A stretch of DNA of 64,000 bases from Palaemon carinicauda. Lineage: Eukaryota > Arthropoda > Malacostraca > Decapoda > Palaemonidae. Below the pieces are notes generated by a model that was not told where the DNA came from, searched no databases, and saw only the letters and a list, made by a program, of their open reading frames with translations. The translations under genes and the position numbers were made by a program. Positions 21,701 through 33,668 of this stretch are shown here, piece by piece (the stretch's first letter is position 1; the number at the start of each line of letters is the position of its first letter). The stretch is from the NCBI RefSeq assembly GCF_036898095.1, contig NC_090726.1:169386066-169450065 (forward strand), written 5' to 3'.

Positions 21701-24700
21701 ATAATATAATGGAATATAAAAATGTAAAAACAAAATAATATAATATAATGGAATATAAAAATAAAATAACATAATAGAAATGAATATGAAAATATGAAAA
21801 TAAAACAATATAACAATGGAAAATAAAAATATAAAAATAAAATATTATAACATAATGGAATATCAAAATATAAAAAATAAAATATTATAACATAATGTAA
21901 TATCAAAATATAAAAGTAAAATAATATAACATAATGGAATATAAAATATAAAAATAAAATTATATAATATAATAGAATATGAAAATATGAAAATAAAATA
22001 ACATAACATAATAGAATATCAATACATAAAAATAAAATAATATAATATAATGAAATATAAAAATATAAATATAAAATAATATAAAATAATGTAATATAAA
22101 AATATAAATATAAAATATTATAACATAATGGAATATAAAAATATAAAAATAAAATATTATAACAATGTGATATAAAAATTTAAAAATAAAATAATAAAAC
22201 ATAATGGAATAAGAAAATATAAAAATAAAATATTATAACAAAATGGAATATGAAATATAAAAACAAAATAATATAACAATGGAATATAAAAAATAAAAAA
22301 TATAACAATGTAATATAAAAATATAAAAATTAAATAATATAACATAATGGAATATAAAATAATAAAAAAAAATATTATAACACAATGAAATATAAAAATA
22401 TAAAAAGAAAATGATATAACTTAATTGAATATCAAAATATAAACATAAAATTATATAATATAATGGAATATAAAAATTTAGAATAAAAAAATATAATATA
22501 ATGGAATATAAAAATGTAAAAATAAAATAATATAATATAATGGAATATAAAAATATAAAAATAAAATTATATAATAAAAAGGAATACAAAAATATAAAAT
22601 TAAAATTATATAATATGATGGTATATAAAAATATAAAAATAAAATAATATAATATAATGGAATATAAAAATAAAAAAATATAATAGAATAGAATATAAAA
22701 ATAAAAAAATATAAAAATATAATTTAATGAAATATAAAAATGTAAAAATGAAATAATATAATATAATGGAATATAAAAATGTAAAAATAAAATAATGTAA
22801 TATAATGGAATTTAAAAATGTAAAAATAAAATAATATTAGATAACGGAATATAAAATTATAAAAATAAAATAATATATTGGAATGAAAAAATAAAAAAAT
22901 AGATTAATATAATATAAAGGAATATAAAGATATAAAATAAAATAATATATATTGGAATATAAAAGTGTAAAAATAAAATAATATAATATAATGGAACATG
23001 AAAATTTAAGAATAATATAATATAATATAATGGAATATAAATATATAAAAATAAAATGATATAATATAATTGAATATAAAAATATAAAAATAAAATAATA
23101 TTATATAATGGAATATAAAAATATATAAATAAAATAATAAAATATAAAGGAATATAAAATATAATAATAATATAATATAATGGAATGTAAAAATATGAAA
23201 ATAAAATTATATAATATAATGAAATTTAGAAATATAAAAATTAAATATTATAATATAATGGAATATAAAAATACAAAGATAAAATAATATAATATAATGG
23301 GATATGAAAATATAAAAATAAAATAAAACAAGATAATAGAAAATAAAAATATAAAAATAAAATAATATAATATAATGGAGTATGAAAATGTAAAAATAAA
23401 ATAGTATAATATAAAAGAATATAAAAATTTTAAAATAAAATAATATGATATAATAGAATATAAAATAAAAAAAATAAAAAAATATAATATAATGGAATAT
23501 AAAAATATAAAAATAAAATAATATAAAATAATGGAATATGAAAATGTAAAAATAAAATTATATAATATAATGGAATATGAAGATATAGAAATAAAATATT
23601 ATAATAAAATGGAAAATAAAAATATGAAAATAAAATTATATAATATAATGGAATATAAAAATGTAAAAAATAAAATAATATAATATAATATAATGGAATA
23701 TAAAAATGAAAAAATAAAATAATATAATATAATGGAATATGAAAATGTAAAAATAAAATATGATATAATGGAATTTGAGATTGTGAATATAAAATAATAT
23801 AATGGAATATAAAAATGTAAAAGTAAAATAATATAATATAATGGAATATAAAAATGTAAAAATAAAATTATATAATATAATGAAATATAAAAAAATAAAA
23901 ATAAAATAATATAAAATAATGGAATATCAAGATATAAAAATAAAATAATATAATATGATGTAACATAAAATATAAAAATAAATTATATAACATAATAGAA
24001 TATAAAAATATAAAAATAAAATAACATAACATAATAGATTATCAAAATATAAAAATAATATAATATAACATAATGGAATATAAAAATATAAAAATAAAAT
24101 AATATAACATAATGGAATATAAAAATATAAAAATGAAATATTATAACATAATGGAATATATAAATATAAAAATAAAATATTATAAGATAATGTAATATAA
24201 AAGTATAAAAAATAAATAATATAACATAATGGAATATGAAAATATTAAAATAAAATATTATAATATAAGGGAATATATAATATAAAAACAAAATAATATA
24301 ACAATAGAATATAAAAATAAAAAAATAAAATAATATAACATAAGAGAATATCAAAATATAAAAATAATATAACAGTGAAATATAAAAATATAAAAATAAA
24401 ATAATATAACTTAATTGAATATCAAAATATAAACATAAAATAATATAATATAATGGAATATAAAAATATAAAAATAAAATTATATAATATAATGAAATAT
24501 AAAAATATAAAAATAAAATAATATAAAATAATGGAATATAAAAATGTATAAATAAAATAGTATAATATAATGGAATATAAAAGTGTAAAAATAAAATAAT
24601 ATAATATAATGGAATATAAAAATATAAAAATAAATAATACAATATAAGGGAATATAAAAATATAGAAATAAAATAATATAATATAATGAAATATAAAAAT

Positions 24701-26972
24701 CTGAAATAAAATAATATAATATTAAGGAATATAAAGTGTAAAAAATAAAATAATATAATAGAATATAAAGATGTAAAAATAAAATAATATAATATAGAGG
24801 AATATAAAAATTTAGAAATAAAATAATATAACATACTGGATTATAAAAATATAAAAATAAAATAATATAACGTAATGGAATATCAAAATACAAAAAAAAA
24901 ATAACATAACATAATTGGATATAATAATATAAAAAAATAATATAACAATGGAATATGGAAATATATAAATAAAATAATATAACATTATGGATTATCAAAA
25001 TAAAAAAAAATAATATAACATAATGGAATATCAAAAGATAAAATTAAAATGATAACATAATGGGATATCAAAATATAAAAATAAGATGATATAACAATGG
25101 TATATCAAAATATTAAAATAAAATAATATAACATAATGGAATATTAAAATATAAAAATAAAATTGAATAATATAATGGAAAATAAAAAAATAATATAATA
25201 TAATGGAATATAAAAATGTAAAAATAAAATAATATTATATAATGGAATATAAAAGTATAAAAATAAAATAATATAATATAATAAAATATAAAAATATAAA
25301 ATTAAAATAATATAATAAAACGGAATACAAAAATATAAAATTAAAATTTTATAATATAATGGTATATAAAAATATAAAAATAAAATAATATAATGGAATA
25401 TTAAAATAAAAAAAATATATAATAGAATATAGAAATATAAAAAGAAAATAATAGAATATTATAACATAATGGAATATAAAATATAAAACAAAATAATATA
25501 ATATAATGGAATATAAAAACAAAATAATATAACAAAGTAATAAAAAATATAAAAATAAAATAATATAACATAATGAAATATAAAAATATAAAAAGAAAAT
25601 AATATAACTTAATGGAATAACAAAATATAAACATAAAATAATATAATATAATGGAATATAAAAATATAAAAATAAAATTATATAATATAATGTAATATGA
25701 AAATTAAAAATAAAATAATATAATAAAATGGAATATAAAAATGTGAAAATAAAATAATATAATATAATGGAACATAAAAGTGTAAAAATAAAATAATATA
25801 ATATAATGGAATATAAAAATACAAAAATAAAATAATATACCATAATGGGATATAAAAATATAAAAATAAAATAATATAACATAATGGAATATAAAAATAT
25901 AAAAATAAAATAATATAACATAATAGAATATCAAAATATAAAAATAAAATAATATAACATAATTGAATATCAAAATATAAAAATAAAATAATATAACATA
26001 AATAGAATATCAAAATATACAAATAAAATGATAACATAATGGGATATCAAAATATAGAAATAAAATAATATAACATATTGGTATATCAAAATATAAAAAT
26101 AAAATAATATAGCATAATGGAATATCAAAAAAAAATGAATAATATAATGGTAAATAAAATAATAAAATAATATATTATAATGGATAAAAATGTAAAAATT
26201 GAATAATTTCATATAATGGAATATAAAAATATAAAAATAAAATAATATAATATAATGGAATAAAAAAATATAAAAATAAAATTATATAATAAAAAGAAAT
26301 ACAAAAATATAAAATTAAAATTATAAAATATAATGGTATATAAAAATATAAAAATAAAATAATATAAAATAATGGAATATAAAAATAAAAAATACATAAT
26401 ATAATAGAATATAAAAATATAAAAATAAAAGATTATAATTTAATGAAATATAAAAATGTAAAAATAAAATAATATAATATAATGAAATATAAAAATGTTA
26501 AAATAAAATATTATAATATAATGGAATATAAATATGTAAAAATAAAATAATATTAGATAATGGAATATAAAATTATAAAAATAGAATGATATAATGGAAT
26601 AAAAAAATTTAAAAGTAGATTAATATAATAAAATGGAATATAAAGATATAAAAATAAAATAATATATATTGGAATATGAAAATGTAAAAATAAAATAATA
26701 TAATATAATGGAAAATAAAAATAAAATAATATAATATAATTTAATATAAAAATATAAAAATAAAATAATATAATATAATGGAACATGAAAATTTAAAAAT
26801 GATATAATATAATATAATGGAATATAAAAATAAAAAAATAAAATAATATAATATAATTGAATATAAAAATATAAAAATAAAATAATATTATCTAATGGAA
26901 TATAAAAATATATAAATAAAATAATATAATATAATGGAATATAAAAATATAATAATAATATAATATGGAATG
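3776..26972. repeat. 39-bp satellite with higher-order repeat structure
   Basis: Continuous 39-bp monomers in which blocks of two kinds alternate. One kind has TATAATGGAATATAAAAATGT. The other has CATAATGG with ATCAAAATAT, seen for example at about 6290..6660, 8430..9240, 11460..12010, 14755..15330, 16860..17260, 18900..19540, 21770..22450 and 25440..26150. Two diagnostic variants recur once per higher-order unit. GAATATCATGTAATGG or a close form is at 7515, 10662, 13865, 16238, 18182 and 21161. TTTGAAATTGT or a close form is at 8252, 11339, 14620, 16722, 18779, 21642 and 23774. Their spacing puts the unit at about 2 to 3.3 kb. No gene, RNA or other element is visible in this stretch. Confidence 0.93.
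26969..26972. repeat. Target-site duplication AATG, left copy
   Basis: AATG directly abuts the outer end of the left LTR and is repeated exactly at 35932..35935. A 4-bp duplication is usual for Ty3/Gypsy integrases. Joining the flanks across one copy restores the satellite motif GGAATGTAAAAATATG, which is found elsewhere in this window (for example 58058..58073). Confidence 0.92.
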
Positions 26973-27053
26973 TGTGATGATGTCCTTGATTTTTCTTGCA
27001 ATAAATCTTCTTAATTAGTCTAGTATCTTACCTCTACATATTATTTCCTTTAG

Positions 27054-27059
27054 TTTAAT
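27054..27059 (-). terminator. Possible ATTAAA polyadenylation signal in 3' LTR
   Basis: On the minus strand this reads ATTAAA, the commonest variant of the AATAAA signal, and I found no AATAAA on that strand in the LTR downstream of the TATA box. It lies about 600 nt downstream of the LTR TATA box, so the R region would be unusually long. Weakly supported. Confidence 0.3.
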
Positions 27060-27658
27060 ATTAATTGAATTTCTCTCAGGAGTTTACATAAGCAAAGTTA
27101 CGTGGGTGAGGGATACGAATGCTGGTTTCTTTCTTTACTAGACATAAAAGGGGGTTGAACAGGCACTTACAAGCAGTCAAAAACAAAAGCGTGGTTTCTA
27201 CATTAACACTTAGTGATGAATTCAGACGTCTTGACACTGGCTGAAGAATTTGACGAATCCTGGTTTAGTTAGGCCTAAACCTCAATTATAGGCCTACTGT
27301 CGTCGCTGAAGTATGAGCCTTCGTCAGGGGTTTGGAAGGCTGGCGCGAAGTTCTAGACACGCCTTGGTCACTCGGGGACGTCACGCCTCTCGGTCGCTCT
27401 GGGACGTCTCGCCAAACACACTCACAGACAATCAGGTGCGGGCGTAGTAACTTTGTTCGTCGTCCTTCGTTTTCAGGGGTAAATGTTCTCCTGTAATTTC
27501 TCGGCTGCTTTAGGATTCTAAGTAATCGCCGTCCCTCAATTTGGTATAGGCAGCCGCCACGTGTTGTTCGTCAAGGAGACCCGGCAGGTTAAGTAGGTCG
27601 TTAGACCTATTATACAGAGCGACTACTAGGAAGAGAGCGAGATGCCGTCTTCTCGTTG

Positions 27659-27666
27659 CTTATATA
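27659..27666 (-). promoter_or_regulatory. LTR TATA box (3' LTR copy)
   Basis: TATATAAG on the minus strand, identical to the one in the 5' LTR at 35579..35586. A palindromic TCACGTGA E-box-type site lies 32 bp upstream at 27699..27706. In the 3' LTR this promoter would fire outward into the satellite to the left. Confidence 0.6.
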
Positions 27667-28011
27667 TGGTCATCCTGGGCGTGTCAAGCTATCTTTAATC
27701 ACGTGACTTTTTCCCGGCTTCCACGTCTCATTCGTCTATGTTCCGTTCGACATTCAAGAACGGATCCTGTCGTTTGGGGAGTTGTTTACGGGAAAGAACC
27801 CTGGAGTCAGCGAAATTAGTTGAAAACATCCTACCTAACTCTCGTTCACTCTCCTGTCTCTCCACAATTCTTTCTATATCTTTACAATTACTACTAACTG
27901 CATTTGTCTCCCCATTTCTTTATAATTAATAAAACACACAAACAAGGCACCAACAATATACATAAACCTTCTGCATATGAAATTTATCCAAAAATAAGCA
28001 TCTGTCTGACA

Positions 28012-28069
28012 CCACTCGGCCAGCTACTAGGATTCTTATAGAATCCTCACATACAACAAAACAATAAAT
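28012..28069 (-). other. Env 3' UTR and candidate polypurine tract
   Basis: The 58 bp between the env stop codon and the 3' LTR. Plus-strand priming in retroelements uses a purine-rich tract at exactly this junction. Here the bases next to the LTR read GCCGAGTGG on the minus strand (28020..28012), which is only weakly purine-rich, so the tract is assigned by position rather than by sequence. Confidence 0.4.
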
Positions 28070-29641
28070 TTATTCCTTAGGTTTCCCAGTAATAACTAGT
28101 AGTAACTCATTAATCCTTTCCAATTTTCTGAAAATCAAATACTTCACCACATTATATGTTACCACAGTAATAAGTACAATCAAAAACACATTACACATAG
28201 TCAGAAATGGTGCAACATCTTGCTTGTAAAACAGAACATAATCATTATCAAGTGGCATTGCCCCATTTTCTACCACTGTTAATTTGTCTAGCTGAAAATG
28301 GTTAATCTTGTTTTCATAACTCTTTGCAATGGAAGATTGATTTAATTCATAATGCAAAAACACACTTGGTACATAATAGAGATAATCATTTATCACTACT
28401 GAGCAAGAATCTGCAAATGACTTCAAGTTTCCTAACTGAAATGTTTGAGTCTTCCCATCACAAGTAACTTCTGCATTTTTAGTACTTTGTACATAAACAA
28501 AAATTTCATTACCTAAATGTAATGCCCTGTATGGCAAACTAAAAGTTTCAAACTTACACTCTCTCATCAATTCATAATTCTCAAAGAAAATACCTTGGAT
28601 ACATGGAAAATTGCTTATAGGTTGTTTAATTTGCACAAAATTGCACATGGATTGACTTTCACTTATCAACACACACTGTTCTAAATCACCTTCTTCTAAA
28701 ATAATCATCAACAACTTGCTCTTATCCAATGCTAGACGAACCTTCGGATGGTTCCAAATTATTGTTGCATTTCCTATCTTAACTGGGAAAGGATGTATTG
28801 TATACAGGTCAAACAAATTCATACCCTTGAAGGGGATCAATACCAACAAATACCCTTTTGTTACTTTCACAGTTGACATTGTGTAATACCAAAATATATC
28901 TTCTAGCAAAGGCTTGGAATGGCTATTTACTATACACCAATCGATAATTTCTTTCAAAGTTTTTGGAGAAATGATAGCAGGGCTAAGTATTCCCTTTTGT
29001 GCATTTATTAGTCCGTTCACAGATTCCTTGTGATCACCAATCTCGATTTCTACTTCATGAATCAACTTAAACACTTGTTCTATGTCAGCTATCTTATTAG
29101 AAACATTCACGTTAACTTGATTAATAAATTCCAGCATCTTTTTTATGTTCTCTACATTCTTATTATTATTTTCTATTAGAGTACTTATAAGATTACCCTT
29201 CTGATTAGCCCATTTCTCGATTAGTTCTACACGATCAGTTAAACCTTTTACATCGTTTTCTGTAGCCACTCCAAACAAAGCACTAAATGCACTACCTACA
29301 AAAGGTAATAAAGATCTCTTGTTTCTTTGAGGCCTGACAATGTCTTAAATTTTACCCTGTAAATTTCTTAATACTTCTACAAAGGTAGAATCACTATGGG
29401 TTAGTATGCACTTCCGTAGTTCTTTATCTAACTGGTTCAAATGTTCTTCCCTTTCTAATATTGAATTGACATTAATTTTTACTACAGCAAAATCTGTTAA
29501 CAGTTCACCTTTTCCATGATTTTGTATCAAGGCCCCACTTTTAATGTCTATTTCGCAAGTGATACCGACCACCAGGGGTAGGATCAGAAGGAAGTTTTTC
29601 CACCACTCAATGTAGAAGTTGAGAGGACCATGGATTAGTCT
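28070..29641 (-). pseudogene. Gypsy Env-like fusion glycoprotein, interrupted by TAA
   Basis: Third gene of the element. The frame is open from 29641 and is broken by one TAA at 29345..29347; it then continues in the same frame to the TAA at 28070..28072. The upstream part (about 98 codons, no ATG) begins with a hydrophobic stretch containing FLLILPLVVGITC, like a signal peptide. Six codons after the TAA is a furin-type RNKR (29315..29326), followed by a glycine/alanine/phenylalanine-rich hydrophobic segment like a fusion peptide, then a heptad-rich helical region. N-glycosylation motifs (NVS, NAT, NQS) and several cysteines follow. A transmembrane helix (about residues 358..383 of the 402-residue downstream ORF counted from 29278) precedes a short basic tail. 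This order matches baculovirus F and errantivirus Env proteins, which mediate membrane fusion. The stop separates the small N-terminal subunit from the fusion subunit. The frame overlaps the end of pol by 35 nt, so expression from a spliced RNA is likely. Family call from architecture, not from a search. Confidence 0.8.
29315..29326 (-). other. Furin-like cleavage motif RNKR in env frame
   Basis: AGA AAC AAG AGA on the minus strand encodes R-N-K-R, fitting the R-X-K/R-R consensus for furin-type proteases. A hydrophobic, glycine-containing segment follows immediately, as in class I fusion proteins. It lies downstream of the env nonsense codon and is still open in frame with the downstream 402-residue ORF. 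Confidence 0.7.
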
Positions 29642-32600
29642 TTATAACCTTTATATGATTCCAATGGGCATACCTTACATCTAAATTCTGTTCATGTAAC
29701 AGCTTAAATTTATCATTCTTTTCCCTTTCTAACACTCTATAAGGACCTTCAAATTTGGGAGATACCTTTTCATTTGGTCCTTCCTTTACATGTACCTTTA
29801 TATATACTTGTGAGCCTATCTTCAGGTCAGTCATGGAACTAGTTGTGTCATAGTATTTCTTATTTACCTGTTGGCCCTTTTCTAAAGATTGTCTGGTTTG
29901 TCTTATTATTTGAAAGGTTCTTTGCAGTTTCCAAGCTATATAGTCCTGGTAATCATATGTGTGCCTAGGAGGTTTTGCGTCATCTAACAATGAGTTTGGC
30001 AGTCTTTTCTGATAACCATAAAGCAAAAAGTGTGGGGTTTCTCCTACTGTCTCATTTACTGTGTTATTCAAAGTAAACTGAACGTCCTCTAGCGCTAGGT
30101 CACAATCTTCTGTAGTTGGACTAATGATAGTTCGCAGTACATCCAGTATCTTCTTATTGGCCCTTTCCACTGTCCCATTTGAACTCGGCTTATAAGGGGT
30201 TATCTCGCATTTCTTTATCTCAAAAAATTTGCAAAGCTTTTTCATTACCTCACTGGTGAATTCGGGTGCATTGTCCGACAAAAGTACCTCCGGACACGAA
30301 TGTCTTGTGAGTATTCTGGTCTTTAAAGCTTCTGCAACAGAAACTGCAGTTCTATCTCTAACTGGGACAATTTCTAAATACCGAGTCAAATAATCAGTGA
30401 ATACCAGTATATATTTATTTCCTCTCAAAGTTTTTGGAAAGGGTCCTATATGATCCATCTGAACTACCTCAAAAGGGTTTAAATTACTAGGATATTTTTC
30501 TAAAGGAGCTCTGACATTTACATGACCTTTATGCCTATTACAAGTTTGACATTCATTTACAAATTGCTTTGCTTCTTCGCTGCACTTAGGCCAAAAATAA
30601 TTTCTATTTATTGTTCTCAGAGTCTTTTTGATTCCTGGATGTCCTGCCAACTTGTGGGTATGTGTTAGAGCTAATACTTCCTTAGTCAGGGTGTCAGGTA
30701 CATATAGTCTAGAGCAAGCACTCCTATCTTTAGCCTTCTTATATAATATCCCATTTATTAATTCAAAATCTGACCTAGAGGTTTCATCTTGTAACAAATC
30801 TCCTATTATTTTCCTGATACTTTCTTGTTTCTCTTGTTCTATTTTAACTCTCTCCAAATCTAAGTCTACGACCTGACAGCTGAAACAAAAAGTGTTAGTT
30901 GTGATAATTCTTTCAGTATCCTCTTGTGCTCTAGATAATCCATCTGCTAAAGTATTAAACTTACCTGGAATATATCTAAATTCTGGAGCAAACTCTAGCA
31001 CACTAATAAACCATCGATTAAACTTTAAGTTATTAGTGAAAGCTCTTTTCTTAAATAGGTCACAGATGGGTTTATGGTCAGTAAGTACATTTACTTTGTG
31101 TCCTAACAAAATGTGCCGAAACTTTCTCAGTGCCCAATAAATGGCTAAACATTCCTTTTCTGTGGTATTGTAATTTCGTTCGGCCGCATTCAGGACTCTA
31201 CTTGCATAATATACTACCCTCATTCTGGTTTTTGCCTTCTGTAACAAAACTGCTCCTACTCCTGTATTTGAAGCATCACATGCTAAATAAAATTGCTTGC
31301 TAAAGTCTGGATACACTAAGATAGGATCTTGGATTAATTTCTCCTTCAACTTTTGAAAAGCCTCCTCTTGCTCTGCTTTCCATTCAAACTCTACATCCTT
31401 CTTAGTTAATTCTGTCAATGGTTTAGCTATAGTAGCAAAATTTTTGACAAATGGTCTATAGTATCCTATCATCGCTAAAAATCTTCTTACACCTTTCAAA
31501 TTTTGTGGAGCAGGATATTCCACAATCGCCTTTATTTTTCCTTCTTGCATGCGCAATCCATCAGCACTGATCACATGTCCTAAATATTCTAAAGATTTCC
31601 TCAAGAATTGACATTTCTTAACCTTTATCTTTAATCCTGCCAGTCTTAGTCGTTCTAAAACGATTTCTATGGTTCTGAAATGGCTCTCTATATCTTTGCT
31701 AAATATAATGACATCATCTAAATAGACTGACACATTCTCTATGTCTCCTAAGATCTGTAACATTAACCTTACAAAAGTCAATGGAGCTGATGTTAACCCA
31801 AATGGCATTACCTGAAATTCTAAGTGTTCTTTATGTGTGCTGAAGGCAGTTAATGGCTTTGATTCTTCGTCTAAAGGTACTTGCCAATATCCACTTAGTA
31901 GATCTAAGGATGAGAAGATCTTTGCTCCTCCTAACTGAGCCAAAACATCGTTTATTACAGGCATGGGCATTCTATCAGGAACTGTGTTCGCATTCAACTT
32001 GCGATAATCAATCACTAATCTGTAACTTCCATCTTTCTTTGGAATCAACAACATGGGAGAATTATAAGGTGATTTAGAGGGTATGACCACTCCTTCTTCT
32101 TTCATTTCTTCTATCATTTTATCTACTATTGGACGTTGGCTGATAGGTAATTTATAATTAGGTATGAAAAACGGTTTGGCTCCATCATCTAGGATTATCT
32201 TAAGTCTTAACACCTCAGTCCTACCTAACCTATCACCCGTAATTACTATGACCTGCCCATATTTATTTAAGGTTTCTATTAATCTTTTTCTATACTCAGG
32301 AAAATCGGTGTTATCTATCTCCCTATCTATTCCTGCATCAATGTTTCCTATGGCAAAGAATGCTTCCTCCTCTAACGGAATCATTTTGTGTGTAACTTCT
32401 ATTCCTGTACAAAATTCGGTACCCGCTAACAAATGGAGTCTTTTATCAGAATAATTCATGACATAAGTAGTACAGGCTAATCCCTCCATCTGAACTAATG
32501 AGTTATCCATTCTGACATATTCTGGTAATCCTTCTGGGGTCAAGATTACATCATTATTTGTGTGTAGGCGGGTTATCAAATATACTCTAGTAAGAGTATT

Positions 32601-33518
32601 GGGTAGTAGTACTACATCTCTAGCTAGCCTAAATCTTATTTTGTTTGCATCTGCGGTGCTGATCAGACTTATTTCCCCAGTTTGTACTTGAGTACAAAAA
32701 CATGAATCTTCATCTCCTCCTTTATGAGATTCTGTTTCTCTTAAGTGTCTTAATTCTTGTGAATTCAATGTGCCTAGCAGCAAAACTTCTTGGAATTCCT
32801 TTTTATCTATTCTCTCAGATTCTCTGTCGACATTTTCATCCTTAGTATGTGTGCTGCCTTTACAAGAAGTAATTTCTCCCTTTCTAGGTGCAATTGCTAA
32901 ATTCTCTTCGTTCTCCCTTTCTTCTGATTTTACTTTGATTTCCCTTTCTCTTTCTGAACCGGAGTGTGTTTCAACTATCGAAGCGTTCCCCTTCAAATTG
33001 GCCAAATTTGTAGTGGACTTGTCATCAACAAGTTGGAAACAGACTTCCTGATTATTTCCCTTTAAAACTAGTCTTCTGTCTTGACAATCAAAAACTATGC
33101 CAAAATCTTGCATTGTTGCAAAAGAAATCAAAGCTCGAGCGGGAAATGCTACTTCTTGCAAAACCAAAAATGGCACTTGACACTTCTTCTCTAGCAATTC
33201 AATGTTTAAATCTATGGCTCCTACATTGTTAAGCTGATTGCCAGTTATCCCCTGAATTGATGTATCCTCACTCCTAATTGCAGAAATAGGTATATTCAAA
33301 TAATCAGTTAAGGTATGAAGCCCTATGAGATTTACAGTACTTCCTGAATCTAACAAACTAAGACATTCTTTACCTTCTATCTTGATATTTGTCTTGGGTA
33401 ATGATTGCTGTCGGAAGGATAAATATGTTGCTGGCAACGTGGATGTACCTCCGCTACCTGCAACATCCTTCCATTCTTTGGTTTCCCTATTTCCTGGACT
33501 CCTATCCTGCTCTTCTAG
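29607..33518 (-). CDS. Pol polyprotein (protease, RT, RNase H, integrase)
   Basis: Open from the codon after the gag UGA to the TGA at 29607..29609, in the same frame as gag. It has no start codon of its own and is presumably made as Gag-Pol by readthrough. Residues below are counted from the leucine codon at 33437. Aspartic protease active site DSGST is at 30..34 with a flap-like region about 103..117. A charged spacer rich in E, R and K spans about 160..215. Reverse transcriptase has LVIDYRKLN near 474, D511 in SLDLLSGYWQ, and the catalytic YLDD at 572..575. RNase H has D721, E762, D787 and D832. Integrase has an HHCC finger (H928, H933, C963, C966), catalytic D995, D1055 and E1091 (a D,D35E spacing) and a GPY/F module with GPYRV at 1231..1235. 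Length and domain order are normal for Ty3/Gypsy and I see no frameshift or internal stop. One oddity is FVRLM at 555..559, where FQRLM is usual. The product would process Gag, copy RNA to DNA and integrate it. Confidence 0.96.
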   Translation of the reverse strand, partial: LEEQDRSPGNRETKEWKDVAGSGGTSTLPATYLSFRQQSLPKTNIKIEGKECLSLLDSGSTVNLIGLHTLTDYLNIPISAIRSEDTSIQGITGNQLNNVGAIDLNIELLEKKCQVPFLVLQEVAFPARALISFATMQDFGIVFDCQDRRLVLKGNNQEVCFQLVDDKSTTNLANLKGNASIVETHSGSEREREIKVKSEERENEENLAIAPRKGEITSCKGSTHTKDENVDRESERIDKKEFQEVLLLGTLNSQELRHLRETESHKGGDEDSCFCTQVQTGEISLISTADANKIRFRLARDVVLLPNTLTRVYLITRLHTNNDVILTPEGLPEYVRMDNSLVQMEGLACTTYVMNYSDKRLHLLAGTEFCTGIEVTHKMIPLEEEAFFAIGNIDAGIDREIDNTDFPEYRKRLIETLNKYGQVIVITGDRLGRTEVLRLKIILDDGAKPFFIPNYKLPISQRPIVDKMIEEMKEEGVVIPSKSPYNSPMLLIPKKDGSYRLVIDYRKLNANTVPDRMPMPVINDVLAQLGGAKIFSSLDLLSGYWQVPLDEESKPLTAFSTHKEHLEFQVMPFGLTSAPLTFVRLMLQILGDIENVSVYLDDVIIFSKDIESHFRTIEIVLERLRLAGLKIKVKKCQFLRKSLEYLGHVISADGLRMQEGKIKAIVEYPAPQNLKGVRRFLAMIGYYRPFVKNFATIAKPLTELTKKDVEFEWKAEQEEAFQKLKEKLIQDPILVYPDFSKQFYLACDASNTGVGAVLLQKAKTRMRVVYYASRVLNAAERNYNTTEKECLAIYWALRKFRHILLGHKVNVLTDHKPICDLFKKRAFTNNLKFNRWFISVLEFAPEFRYIPGKFNTLADGLSRAQEDTERIITTNTFCFSCQVVDLDLERVKIEQEKQESIRKIIGDLLQDETSRSDFELINGILYKKAKDRSACSRLYVPDTLTKEVLALTHTHKLAGHPGIKKTLRTINRNYFWPKCSEEAKQFVNECQTCNRHKGHVNVRAPLEKYPSNLNPFEVVQMDHIGPFPKTLRGNKYILVFTDYLTRYLEIVPVRDRTAVSVAEALKTRILTRHSCPEVLLSDNAPEFTSEVMKKLCKFFEIKKCEITPYKPSSNGTVERANKKILDVLRTIISPTTEDCDLALEDVQFTLNNTVNETVGETPHFLLYGYQKRLPNSLLDDAKPPRHTYDYQDYIAWKLQRTFQIIRQTRQSLEKGQQVNKKYYDTTSSMTDLKIGSQVYIKVHVKEGPNEKVSPKFEGPYRVLEREKNDKFKLLHEQNLDVRYAHWNHIKVIKTNPWSSQLLH

Positions 33519-33525
33519 TCACTTT
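33519..33525 (-). promoter_or_regulatory. UGA stop-codon readthrough site between gag and pol
   Basis: On the minus strand the gag frame ends AAG TGA CTA GAA, and pol continues in that same frame with no further stop for 1,303 codons. UGA followed by CUAG matches the UGA-CUAG context reported for efficient readthrough in several animal mRNAs. The TGA occupies 33519..33521 and CTAG follows at 33515..33518. There is no need for a frameshift, and I see no evidence of one. Gag-Pol by readthrough is known in gammaretroviruses (UAG) but most Ty3/Gypsy elements use frameshifting or a single frame. Readthrough is inferred from frame and context. Confidence 0.7.
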
Positions 33526-33668
33526 CTGTTACCTTGTTTTTCTTCGGAGTAATTAGTAGGGTTTGGGTTATCCTTTACCTGTGCCTGAGGAGTATTTTCG
33601 GAGGGTTTAATATGTTTCTTACCTTGGTACCAACATTCTTGGTCTGTGTGACCTCCTCTTTGACAATA

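Larger units (their letters stand above)
26973..28011 (-). repeat. 3' long terminal repeat
   Basis: 1,039 bp. Read on the minus strand it begins TGTCAGACAG (from 28011) and ends CATCATCACA (at 26973), giving the standard TG...CA termini. Compared with the 5' LTR I count by eye about 18 substitutions, several clustered (near 27290, 27330, 27810 and 27925), plus one single-base indel near 27520, or about 1.7% divergence. The indel and one substitution destroy the short reading frame found in the other LTR. Confidence 0.96.

Noticed and set aside
27738..27929. 63-codon plus-strand frame within the 3' LTR
   Set aside because: Antisense to the element, not conserved in the other LTR because of clustered differences, and no recognisable domain.
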